Source: Chloroflexota bacterium
GTDB lineage: Bacteria > Chloroflexota > Anaerolineae > Promineifilales > Promineifilaceae
Length of the DNA: 64,000 nucleotides
Reading direction: 5' to 3'
Assembly (NCBI GenBank): GCA_020628815.1
Contig: JAHDEN010000003.1
Location: 1-64,000 of the forward strand
This document shows positions 35,598 through 43,733 of the stretch, in pieces. Made by a program: the position numbers and the translations under genes. How positions within the stretch are numbered: position 1 is the first letter of the stretch; each line of letters opens with the position of its first letter. Below the pieces are notes generated by a model. The model made no database searches, was not told the origin of the DNA, and saw only the letters and a list, made by a program, of their open reading frames with translations.

Positions 35598-35846
35598 GCA
35601 GGGGCAATGGTCCTAATTTACATAAATATCAACTTGAGCGAAAGCTCACCCCTCATCCGCCCCTAGCGGGGCACCTTCTCCCCATGGGAGAAGGGAACTT
35701 AGGTCTGCCGAAGAATAAAAAAATATCGAAACGGCAGAAGTTGCTATCCCTCTCATCATGGGAGAGGGTCCCTGCGAAGCAGGGGGGTGAGGGAATTTCG
35801 TTAACATGACGCTTAATTGGATACGCAGGGGCAATAGTCCTAATTT
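35598..35846. repeat. MITE-like palindromic element between 22-bp direct repeats
   Basis: GCAGGGGCAATGGTCCTAATTT (35598-35619) recurs with one change at 35825-35846. Between them are two opposed modules of about 45 bp each: one with GCCCCTAGCGGGGC and CCTTCTCCCCATGGGAGAAGG hairpins, the other with CCCTCTCATCATGGGAGAGGG and CCCTGCGAAGCAGGG. A central TCTGCCG...CGGCAGA stem lies between the modules. No transposase is encoded. It fills most of the 345-bp gap between the GT2 gene and the C25 peptidase gene. Confidence 0.8.
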
Positions 35847-35852
35847 GTGAAA

Positions 35853-38015
35853 TCAGGGGCGGACAATCAGTGCGCTGGGGTCTCCCAAAAGATTAAAGGT
35901 GTCGTAGACTTCTTTGACGCTGGGGTTGGTCAGATCAAGATTTTGGCGGGCGTGTTCAACCACATCCCCGATTCGTTCAAAAGCCGGGTTGGTCAAGCCG
36001 GTCAAAATTTCTTCTGCAAACGGTTCCTGGCTGGATGAGTAGGTCAGGCTCGACGCACTTACCGTGATGACCGGCCCGTTTTCGTTCAAAAGCATTTCTT
36101 GCGAAATTGAAGGTTGGCTGGGGTGAGCAAAAAAGCCGCTCAGGCAGGTAAATTGCAAAACGATAGGGGGAGCAATGTCGGCCGGATTGGTTAGTCCCGG
36201 AACTCGCTCGTTAGACAAAACCTCATCTGATCCCCATAGATCAACTGAGCCGTGCCCTACATAGGTGACAATCCAATTGCCCCCATTCCACAGATCCGTT
36301 ACCTCTTCCCAACTAGCCCCATACGCCCGGCTCGGTTCATAAGCGGCCAAATTGCTCACTTCTATCAGCCGGTCTGATGTAAAGCTAAATTCTCCACTGC
36401 TGCCGTCGGCCGTGAATAACAGCGAGTCGGCCGCCGCAGATTGTTCATAGGCCAACGTGCGGGCGACCAGAGAGGCGATCTCTGTCACCGTGCTAACGGG
36501 CCAGCGGCCGACTGCGAAATCAGCTTGTTGATCCCCATCGACATCTGCAAGCTGCGTGTCGCTTACCGTTTCACCACTGTGCTCAACCGGCACCATCATC
36601 GATGGAATGCGATTTTGCTCTGTCGTTGTTTGGTTGTTGCGGAAGTCGTAAGTGGTGCCACCGGCCAGCAGCAGGTAGCGTGGCGCTGGTTTGGGCCAAT
36701 TTTCGTGCGCATCGGCTAAAAATGTTTGAATCGCTGTGGGAGATGGCTGCCCATATCCATACTGATCGTAGATTCGGTCAGTGGTTGCCACATGGACGGC
36801 TAACCCCTGCTTTTGTCGTGCTTCCACCAGCGGATCAAGCTCGGCGGTAAAATCTGGGCTGGTGATAATAATTAGATCAGCTTGCTGTTGAGATAGGGCT
36901 TGCTCGTTTGTAGCTGAACTTAACGTGATTTGGCTTGGTTTTTGCCATCCACCCGATCCGGCCGCAAAAATTTCGGCCGCAGAGTTCAGGGTAAACGTGG
37001 TGCTACTGCGCTCAACCAGACTGTTTTGCAACAATATCGGCCGTTGGGATTGGTCCAGAGCAAACAGAACCGCATCTGCAGAGAGCTGTTTGAGCTCAAC
37101 CGTTCCCGGCTCCATTCTAAAGTGGATGGCATCATCTTCTGCCACCGGGTCAGAGGCATAGGCCAGCTCGACCCAATCGACCTCAGAAATATCGATAAAC
37201 GCATTCCCTTCCGGCCGATTGTCGAAACGGATCAAATTAACACCGGTTTCGACACTGTCTGCTGGAAGCGAAAGCTCAATCACGACGTGTTGATTACCAT
37301 CAAACAAAATCTGGCTGACCGGTTTTTCGTTGATAACAACGTCTAGATCATGATCGTTTTCAGTTTTATAGTCGTGAGAAACACCAAAAAGATGACTGCT
37401 GAGAATCAGAGAACCGTCTGCAACGTGGGGCAGGTCCGCTTCAAATTCAAAATAATCGCTCACATGGATCTGGTCCCAAAACCATGTGTCGGGCCAATCA
37501 GGGTCGCGGGCTACGCTGACATACCGTTCATCTTGCTCATAGGTTTTTATTCGTGTGACGGTTTCTTGGGCCGGATCATCTCCCGCAGGGGCAGCATCTA
37601 AAGTTGGGAATTGCAGGGTGAGATTTTCAGCCGCAGTCCCAAAACGTAGTTGGTAAACCTGTTCTCGTTGGTAAACCGTGTCTGGCTCAACCCCAAAAAA
37701 GATGAGATGGTTGTCTTGAATAAGAAATGGGACCGGCTCTCCGTTAAGCGTTAAGGCTACATTTTGCTGTTTCCAATCTCCAACCAGCAGGTCTGATTGG
37801 GTTTCAACATCGGCCGGACTGATCGCATAGATCCCATTGTTTTCGACAGGCACGTTTAGAATGGCGTTTGGGATTTGGGGGACCGGGACTGCCGTTTCGC
37901 TGCTGGCTCCGAACAGCTGGCTGGCAAACCAAGCGATACCGCCCACAGCCAAGACAAAAAGGGCTGAGAGCGCAATAGAAACTTTAGAAAATTTCGGGTT
38001 TGATTGATCAACCAC
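35853..38015 (-). CDS. C25 (gingipain-like) cysteine peptidase, membrane-anchored
   Basis: About 720 aa from GTG 38015, which overlaps the stop of the upstream gene (GTGGTTGA). A longer frame starts at 38156 but would overlap that gene by about 150 bp. An N-terminal TM helix (VSIALSALFVLAVGGIAWFASQLF) is followed by a PorU/gingipain-type front domain (NNGIYAISPADVE, LTLNGEPVPFLI). The caspase-like C25 core has YLLLAGGTTYDFRNN, catalytic His588 in YVGHGSVDLWG and catalytic Cys624 in QFTCLSGFF. The tail FNLLGDPSALIV is the usual C25 ending. It would act outside the cell, tethered to the membrane. It is last in the C25/FN3/PqqD run. Confidence 0.87.
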   Translation of the reverse strand: MVDQSNPKFSKVSIALSALFVLAVGGIAWFASQLFGASSETAVPVPQIPNAILNVPVENNGIYAISPADVETQSDLLVGDWKQQNVALTLNGEPVPFLIQDNHLIFFGVEPDTVYQREQVYQLRFGTAAENLTLQFPTLDAAPAGDDPAQETVTRIKTYEQDERYVSVARDPDWPDTWFWDQIHVSDYFEFEADLPHVADGSLILSSHLFGVSHDYKTENDHDLDVVINEKPVSQILFDGNQHVVIELSLPADSVETGVNLIRFDNRPEGNAFIDISEVDWVELAYASDPVAEDDAIHFRMEPGTVELKQLSADAVLFALDQSQRPILLQNSLVERSSTTFTLNSAAEIFAAGSGGWQKPSQITLSSATNEQALSQQQADLIIITSPDFTAELDPLVEARQKQGLAVHVATTDRIYDQYGYGQPSPTAIQTFLADAHENWPKPAPRYLLLAGGTTYDFRNNQTTTEQNRIPSMMVPVEHSGETVSDTQLADVDGDQQADFAVGRWPVSTVTEIASLVARTLAYEQSAAADSLLFTADGSSGEFSFTSDRLIEVSNLAAYEPSRAYGASWEEVTDLWNGGNWIVTYVGHGSVDLWGSDEVLSNERVPGLTNPADIAPPIVLQFTCLSGFFAHPSQPSISQEMLLNENGPVITVSASSLTYSSSQEPFAEEILTGLTNPAFERIGDVVEHARQNLDLTNPSVKEVYDTFNLLGDPSALIVRP

Positions 38016-39210
38016 CAGAGTTTCTTTGACGGTACATAAACAGGGTTGCCACGACAACCGCAAAAAACAGGACGAGTGAACTAATAAATCCACCCCATAA
38101 AATAAAGCGACTGCGCGAAATTTCTTCCGGTGTGGCTTGCTGTACCGCTTGCGCATTGACTAGATTATTTTGGCCGCTGTCACTGTCGGCTGAGTCGCTG
38201 TCGGTTCCGCTACCGATTTGCTGAACATCGTTTGTGTCGATCGGCATGGGGGTCGGAGTGGGTTCGGGTGGCACATAGTTTTCCCCGTTTTCCCCTTCCG
38301 GTTCTGGATATGTATCTTCTTGTGGCAGCTCTCCAGCTTCGGCTACACCGTCATTTTGCTGGGTGGTTTCAGGTTCTTCTTGAACAATTGAAACGGTTGG
38401 AGAGGTGGCCGGTTCAGGTTCTGATTGGATCGGGACTTCTGTTGGTTCAGGGGGCAAGGTTGGGTCCGAGGATTGACTGTTCGGGTCTGTTGTTGCGATT
38501 GGGGTGGTTGTAGGTTGAGCTGAACCGCTTGTATCAGCCTGATTTTCTTCCTCGTCGTTGTTGTCAGCTTCTTGAGTTTCGACTGGAGGGGTAGCTGTCG
38601 CTTGGGTTGGATCAGGTGTTGCACCGTCACCAATGGGGGTTGACGTGGCTGGAATGCCAGAGTCGGCCGTAGGTGTGCTGGTGCCGCTTTGACCATCGCT
38701 TTGGGTGGTGGGTGTTACGGTTGGGATCAGGGTCGCGGTTGGTTTTGCGATATCGGATGATTGTTGCTGCGGGGCGGCCAAAATCTCAAATGATTCTTCC
38801 GGCTCTGACGGTTCGCTGTTGTTAAATTCCCGCTCCCACAGCGAGTATTCGTAGGTCGCGCCTTCTACAATGTTGGGGTCGGCAACGGTGTATTCTCCAC
38901 CAGTAATACCGTTCTGCGCGGCCGGGATCCGCTGTACGCTTTGGTCATCCAGAATGACCGAAATGATTTGGGGTTCATCTGCGCTGTCTTTGATTTTGCG
39001 CGTAATAAAATATTCGGCCGTCCTTTGCTCGTAAGACGTCTTCCATGTAATTTCAACTTCAAACTGTTCGTTAGACACATTCCCACGAAAATAAACCAGT
39101 TCAACCGCAGCTTGAGCGGGCTGACTAATCAGCATCAGGGATAGGACTGATAGGAAGGCGATGATTGATTGAATTCGACCGGTTTGAGCTGAAAAAATTG
39201 GTTGTTTCAT
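38008..39210 (-). CDS. Secreted FN3-like protein with low-complexity stalk and C-terminal TM
   Basis: 400 aa. Signal peptide ending SQPAQAA (about residue 35). Residues 36-150 form a fibronectin-III-like domain (FEVEITWKTSYEQRTAEYFI ... GATYEYSLWEREFNNSEP) that is recognisably related to the FN3 domain of the 160-aa protein at 42699-43181. About 200 residues of Thr/Pro/Gln/Glu/Ser-rich stalk follow, then a TM helix (FILWGGFISSLVLFFAVVVATLFMY) and a short RQRNSGG tail. It lies between two C25 peptidases and overlaps the start of the downstream one, which suggests a surface scaffold or substrate for them. Confidence 0.8.
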   Translation of the reverse strand: MKQPIFSAQTGRIQSIIAFLSVLSLMLISQPAQAAVELVYFRGNVSNEQFEVEITWKTSYEQRTAEYFITRKIKDSADEPQIISVILDDQSVQRIPAAQNGITGGEYTVADPNIVEGATYEYSLWEREFNNSEPSEPEESFEILAAPQQQSSDIAKPTATLIPTVTPTTQSDGQSGTSTPTADSGIPATSTPIGDGATPDPTQATATPPVETQEADNNDEEENQADTSGSAQPTTTPIATTDPNSQSSDPTLPPEPTEVPIQSEPEPATSPTVSIVQEEPETTQQNDGVAEAGELPQEDTYPEPEGENGENYVPPEPTPTPMPIDTNDVQQIGSGTDSDSADSDSGQNNLVNAQAVQQATPEEISRSRFILWGGFISSLVLFFAVVVATLFMYRQRNSGG

Positions 39211-39322
39211 TAAGAAAAGGGAATGTTCCGAAGCGGGTTTAATTTAAGTTCTTGTGATTATAGCTGAACATAATCATTTTGAAGAAGTAACTTAAAAGAT
39301 TAAAACACTCAATTCATCTCCA

Positions 39323-42259
39323 TTACTTGATTACGAATGGCAAAAAGACCGATTTTGCCCCGCCAAGGTCAATGACCAAGCTGCCAGATTGGGCGACGCC
39401 ACCCGGTGCCGTAAACGTGTAAGGCAGGGTCCAAAATGATTTAGACGGTTGCTCAACCACCCGGCCGTATATCCGAATCTTGATCGCACCTTCGGCCGGA
39501 ATACCACCATAGCTTAACTTTTCATCTTCAAAAAGCTTTTTGAGCGATATGCTAACTTCGGTGTTTCCGTTGGTTTGAGCCGTTTCCGCCAATGTGTTCG
39601 GTTCTAATCCGGGTGAATTGGGGAAATCGAAATCGTCGCTGTTTGGCCCGGTGTAATCAACCAGAGTGCCTAAATAAGTAAAATCTTTCGGCAAAACAAA
39701 GTTGAGTTCTCCGTTTGCAGAGGAAGTGAATTCTGACAAGTTGGATAGTTCAAAGGTAAATTCCGCATCATCACCCGGTTCATAGCTTGAAAGTGATGAG
39801 TCGCCGGTGATCGAGGTCAACTCTGCGTTGAAAACCTCCATTGCGGGGTCACCCAGCAAGTTGTAATTGTAAAGCTGAGCAATTGATACGTTTGGATCGC
39901 TGGGCACTGCGCTCAGGTATTTGACCTTGGCGTAGTTAATCGCATCTCCAAATGTGGTTAACCCTTTGTCAAACAGCGCTTCAAACAGATAGTCTGCGAT
40001 CACTTCATGTTCTTCGATGTAGCCTAAGCCGGTCGCACTAAAATGGGCGGCCGAGCCAGCATGACGATTAATTGCAGCCCCGGTCGAGTTCTCGCCGAGA
40101 TTAACCAGCGTTTCTCCCAATCCTTCCCAGCCGGGATAGGCAAAGTTGCCGTCAAGGCAGTTGTGGGTAATGCTGATAAACGGTTTGTCTAAATTGGGGA
40201 GCAGCTGATTGTTTAGAATCTTTTCTGTAGACATCACATCGCCGCCCGACCAGTTATTAATCGAGCCGTGTCCGCGCCAGACAAGCAGGGAGATGCCTTC
40301 GGCTGCGGCTTCTGAAATCGTTTGTCGCAGTGCGATTGCGGCCGGGTCATCGACATCGGCCGGTTTTGTGTTTAGCCCCGCAACTGTGGGTGAAAAGCCG
40401 TGGCTACGGGCTTTGTCTTGGGCTCGTTCACTTTCAACTCTGAAAAAATTAGATGGAACCCGGTCGGGCCAATCATGCGCAAATAGCATGTTTTCTGCCC
40501 AATCCAAATCTTGCAGCAGGTTGTCTTCATAAGCGATGATTTTGCCCACCGCATCCTGCACCTGTTGTGGAGTCTCGGCCGTAATGCGCCCAATCCCGAT
40601 TTCTGAAATCAGATCGTCGCCGGTTAAAAGTGAATATCGATAGTCAGATGGGATCAACCCCTGATTAGGGTCGGTATACGAGTGATGGATGGGGATCAAA
40701 CTGTCGGCCGTGGTTTGGAAATTGGCACCACCGGCCGAACAGGTCGAGCAGGCTAAATGGCGCGGATTATAATGTCCGTCACCCACCAGCAGCACATATC
40801 GGACCGGCTGGTCCCAGTCCTGATACGCATGCGTGATGAACGCTTTTACGGCGTGAGAGGTTGGGAAGCCAAATCCATATTGATTAACCACATCTTCGAT
40901 ATCAACGACTTGGGTGGTTAAATTGCTGTAGTTGGCCCGATGAGCCGCCAGCCCATTCACATCATCTGTCGTTGACCCGATATCAATAAAACCTCCATAA
41001 GAGATCGCCAGCCAATCGGCATATCCGGCCGCTGGCTCAAGATTTTTAACGGTATAGGCGCTCACCGCACTAGTGGCAACCGTTTTAATCCCGCTGGATG
41101 ATGCGATGGCAAAATCAGTTACCCCGTTCCCGGTTTCGTTAAAGCGATACGCCCCGCTACCGGCCGAACTTGCCGTCAAAGCGGTCGGGTTATGCCGGTC
41201 TGAAATATTCCAAATCGTTAGATCATTGGCCGCCGATGCGCTAAATCCAGATAGTTCAAACGTTGTTGCACCTGTGCTGCTGTGGCTAAAGCTCAAAAAA
41301 TTGTCAGTTGCTTTTAAATCTTGCTGATAAGTGACGTTGAGGTAGTTAACGTAGAAGTTCCCGGCCGAGTCAGAATCACCCAGCTGGCTGTGCTGGAATG
41401 TTATCGTGTTGGCCCCGTTGCTCAACATGTTGTTGGGGAGCGAATCGGTTAGTGAAAAGATGTCGCCTAAATAGAAATCGTAATCAACCTGACCGCCATC
41501 TGGCAAAATCATGCTCGCCCGCCCGGGGGTGTTCCCGGCCGCACGTGCGGCTGAGACCGCTTCAATCGTGGCGGGGGTGGCGCTGTTGGTCGGGTGTGGC
41601 AGATCGATTGCAATTGTTTTGGTTACAACTTCGTCCCCAAACGAACGGCTAATGGTGGTCCAGAAATAGTGATCCGGCTCAGCACCTTCGTTCGCCCAGT
41701 CGCTTTCAACCATAAACATCGAGCTAAAGTGATCATCTATTTCAAGCTGTGTTGTGGTCGTGACCGATTTTACAACAGGGGTAGACGGGGGGCCCCCGGC
41801 GGCCGGTTCAACAGACTCAGCTGGAACGCCGGGCACAATCCAAAAAATGTTGCTGTTCACAAACAAGCGTTCAGCACGTGATTCATCAAACGGCCAGCCG
41901 TAAAACCTGATTTTGTCGTTTTGGTCAAACACGGCCGCTTGCCCACTACTGTCGCTAACCAACTCCCAAGCGATGGGATTTCCGTTGTGCAGCACCTGAA
42001 TGTTCGCAGGGTTCAATGATGGGCTCATTCCCAGATTGCGTAATGTCGAAGCGCTGACTTCATAAATCCCCTCTTCATCAATTTCTATTTTGAAGACGGT
42101 TTCCCCAACAGGCAGCTGTGTATCACCGGCCGAATGTGTATCGGCGTACACGCTGTTGGTGTGGTTAGGGATGGGGCCAGCCATGAAGGCAAGCATAAGA
42201 CCAAACATAAGGCTCATTGGCAGGATGGGATGGAATCGATTGGAACGAAGATGAGTCAT
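39323..42259 (-). CDS. Secreted C25 (gingipain-like) cysteine peptidase
   Basis: 978 aa. The signal peptide covers roughly the first 40 residues. The front domain shows GIYEVSASTLRNLGMSP and KIRFYGWPFDES, as in PorU/gingipain-type proteins, then a beta-sandwich region. The C25 core has YVLLVGDGHYNPRH, catalytic His664 in VWRGHGSINNWSGG and catalytic Cys701 in ITHNCLDGNFAYPG. FNYAK/LLGDPAMEVFN closes the core. A C-terminal beta domain follows, ending in GGAKSVFLPFVIK, a tail type I associate with secreted Chloroflexota proteins. It would be released or surface-sorted, unlike its TM-anchored paralogue downstream. A PqqD-like gene lies 148 bp upstream. Confidence 0.88.
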   Translation of the reverse strand: MTHLRSNRFHPILPMSLMFGLMLAFMAGPIPNHTNSVYADTHSAGDTQLPVGETVFKIEIDEEGIYEVSASTLRNLGMSPSLNPANIQVLHNGNPIAWELVSDSSGQAAVFDQNDKIRFYGWPFDESRAERLFVNSNIFWIVPGVPAESVEPAAGGPPSTPVVKSVTTTTQLEIDDHFSSMFMVESDWANEGAEPDHYFWTTISRSFGDEVVTKTIAIDLPHPTNSATPATIEAVSAARAAGNTPGRASMILPDGGQVDYDFYLGDIFSLTDSLPNNMLSNGANTITFQHSQLGDSDSAGNFYVNYLNVTYQQDLKATDNFLSFSHSSTGATTFELSGFSASAANDLTIWNISDRHNPTALTASSAGSGAYRFNETGNGVTDFAIASSSGIKTVATSAVSAYTVKNLEPAAGYADWLAISYGGFIDIGSTTDDVNGLAAHRANYSNLTTQVVDIEDVVNQYGFGFPTSHAVKAFITHAYQDWDQPVRYVLLVGDGHYNPRHLACSTCSAGGANFQTTADSLIPIHHSYTDPNQGLIPSDYRYSLLTGDDLISEIGIGRITAETPQQVQDAVGKIIAYEDNLLQDLDWAENMLFAHDWPDRVPSNFFRVESERAQDKARSHGFSPTVAGLNTKPADVDDPAAIALRQTISEAAAEGISLLVWRGHGSINNWSGGDVMSTEKILNNQLLPNLDKPFISITHNCLDGNFAYPGWEGLGETLVNLGENSTGAAINRHAGSAAHFSATGLGYIEEHEVIADYLFEALFDKGLTTFGDAINYAKVKYLSAVPSDPNVSIAQLYNYNLLGDPAMEVFNAELTSITGDSSLSSYEPGDDAEFTFELSNLSEFTSSANGELNFVLPKDFTYLGTLVDYTGPNSDDFDFPNSPGLEPNTLAETAQTNGNTEVSISLKKLFEDEKLSYGGIPAEGAIKIRIYGRVVEQPSKSFWTLPYTFTAPGGVAQSGSLVIDLGGAKSVFLPFVIK

Positions 42260-42407
42260 AAATAAAGTTGACTGAGGCCAGAATTTGATTCTGGGGATCA
42301 GATAAAGTGTCCGAACATATTTATTTTAATCGGTCGCTTAATTTTCTAAATGAGAATTTTGTTAGGCAAGCAGGCAGGCTGAACGTTAATCTTTCATTTT
42401 TTGCTAA

Positions 42408-42689
42408 TTAATTGTCTGAAATTAGCATTTCACGCACTAGAAGGCTGTTTATGAACTCATTCAGATCGTTTTTTAGCTGGTCTTCTGGTACTTGTGGATA
42501 CTCCAAAATGAGCTCTGACAGAATTTCTCCGGACGATTTGGTCCCGTCGAGCTTTGCCCAAATAGAGCTCCCGAGCTGGTTCAGGGCTCTAACCTCGCCA
42601 CCGGCCGGGGAGACAATAACCACCCCATCCTCTACTTCGCGCCAGACAAGGGTTGGTTTGTGTTTTAATGTTTGATCTAAATCGAGCAT
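42408..42689 (-). CDS. PqqD-like (RRE-type) protein
   Basis: 93 aa, the standard PqqD length. LVWREVEDGVVIVSPAGGEV forms the three-stranded sheet and RALNQLGSSIWAKLDGTKSSGEILSELI the winged helix bundle, with LNEFINSLL at the end. PqqD-type domains bind leader peptides for radical SAM or other RiPP enzymes, but stand-alone copies also occur beside surface polysaccharide genes. Here the neighbours are an FN3 membrane protein (nine bases upstream) and a C25 peptidase, with no obvious precursor peptide or maturase. Confidence 0.85.
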   Translation of the reverse strand: MLDLDQTLKHKPTLVWREVEDGVVIVSPAGGEVRALNQLGSSIWAKLDGTKSSGEILSELILEYPQVPEDQLKNDLNEFINSLLVREMLISDN

Positions 42690-42698
42690 GCGGTAATT

Positions 42699-43181
42699 TT
42701 ATGTTGTGATGATGCTAGATTGCAACCGGTTTTTCTTGCGCAACTCGATCCGGCCGTAAAAGATGAGTGCAATTCCAAAGATTAGGGCGCTAAATGCGAC
42801 AATAAGTTTGATGGGGGACGCAGCTGCTGATGTGTGTGAAAACGGTTCGTGTCGGGTGCGTGCATTGTTGTACTCCACATCCTCTAACCTGTAAAAGTAT
42901 GTTTTACCCGCTTCTGCTTGGGTGTCCTCCCAAGTATAAGTTGCCCCTGCGGCCGCATCTGCCTGTGCCGGAATCAGCTGAACATTGACTTGTTCATACT
43001 CCCCATCAATTTGATCACTGCGATAAATGTTGAACCCGGCCGTTTCAAATTCTGTTTCTGTTGACCATTGAATCAGCACTGGCGGAGGTTGGAAAAAGTC
43101 ACCCATGAGGATCCACGATCCAAAGAAAATCCAGATCGCCCCTAATCCGATTAAAGCGTATTCAGAAATAAGTTGCTTCAT
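42699..43181 (-). CDS. FN3-like protein with two TM helices
   Basis: 160 aa. TM helix at about residues 10-28 (IGLGAIWIFFGSWILMGDFF), an outside FN3-type domain (VLIQWSTETEFETAGFNIYR ... GKTYFYRLEDVEYNNARTRH), a second TM helix (IKLIVAFSALIFGIALIFYG) and a basic tail. The FN3 part is paralogous to the domain in the 400-aa protein downstream (shared W-T-x-x-E and G-x-x-Y-x-Y-x-L patterns, and an NN after the last strand). It lies nine bases from both neighbours, inside the C25 run. It may anchor or present the peptidases. Confidence 0.78.
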   Translation of the reverse strand: MKQLISEYALIGLGAIWIFFGSWILMGDFFQPPPVLIQWSTETEFETAGFNIYRSDQIDGEYEQVNVQLIPAQADAAAGATYTWEDTQAEAGKTYFYRLEDVEYNNARTRHEPFSHTSAAASPIKLIVAFSALIFGIALIFYGRIELRKKNRLQSSIITT

Positions 43182-43190
43182 AAATGTGGG

Positions 43191-43508
43191 TCAAACACTT
43201 GATTCTCGCAGTTTGCGAAAAGGCTCGACCGCCTGAAACAAGGTTGATGCGGCCAAAATGGCCCAAATAATCTGTTCCCAGCGGCTGTTTGAAATGCCTG
43301 CAAAGCCAATTGATACTAGGGTTAAACCGATCCAAAGCACTATTTGAAATGAAGGCTTTTTTAGTTGCTCACGAAACGGGATATTCTGTAATTGGGCGTT
43401 GTAATGTTGAATGGATAAGGCTGACAATATCATTGCGAACCCGATAATCCACAAAATGCTAAATAGGATAGCAGGGATGTCTACAAGTTGAGAAAATTGA
43501 TCTGCCAT
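43191..43508 (-). CDS. Small three-TM membrane protein, unknown
   Basis: 105 aa, not recognised. Three hydrophobic helices: AILFSILWIIGFAMILSAL, FQIVLWIGLTLVSIGFAGI and IIWAILAASTLFQAV, with a basic loop (PFREQLKKP) between the first two and a basic tail. It is the first gene of the run leading to the FN3, PqqD and C25 genes, with nine bases to the next. It is divergent from radA, and the 225-bp gap between them should hold both promoters. Confidence 0.65.
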   Translation of the reverse strand: MADQFSQLVDIPAILFSILWIIGFAMILSALSIQHYNAQLQNIPFREQLKKPSFQIVLWIGLTLVSIGFAGISNSRWEQIIWAILAASTLFQAVEPFRKLRESSV

Positions 43509-43733
43509 GTGAATCGATACCGGAGTGACCTGCGTAGTGGCGCAAAGAAGAAAGCAACGGCGAAATGTTGACTTGCCGCATTATCGCGCTTGATATGTAC
43601 CATCAGAAGCCAGACGAAACAGTTCGTTAGCTAATTTGTAAATTATAGCGGTAAGTGGAGAATATAACCTTGGGAATTGTGGTGCAACTATCCACCAAAA
43701 CGTTTAGAAACCTTTTAACGACACACTCAAATA

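Noticed and set aside
35646-35834. Short minus-strand frame between the GT2 and C25 genes
   Set aside because: It is a translation of the palindromic element, not a gene.
35598-35846. Possible CRISPR array because of repeated GC-rich blocks
   Set aside because: There are only two opposed modules and two flanking repeats, with no regular spacers and no cas genes.
38016-38156. Longer N-terminus of the downstream C25 peptidase
   Set aside because: The extra 47 residues are basic and Cys-containing, unlike a signal region, and would overlap the upstream gene by about 150 bp; GTG 38015 places the TM helix at the front.
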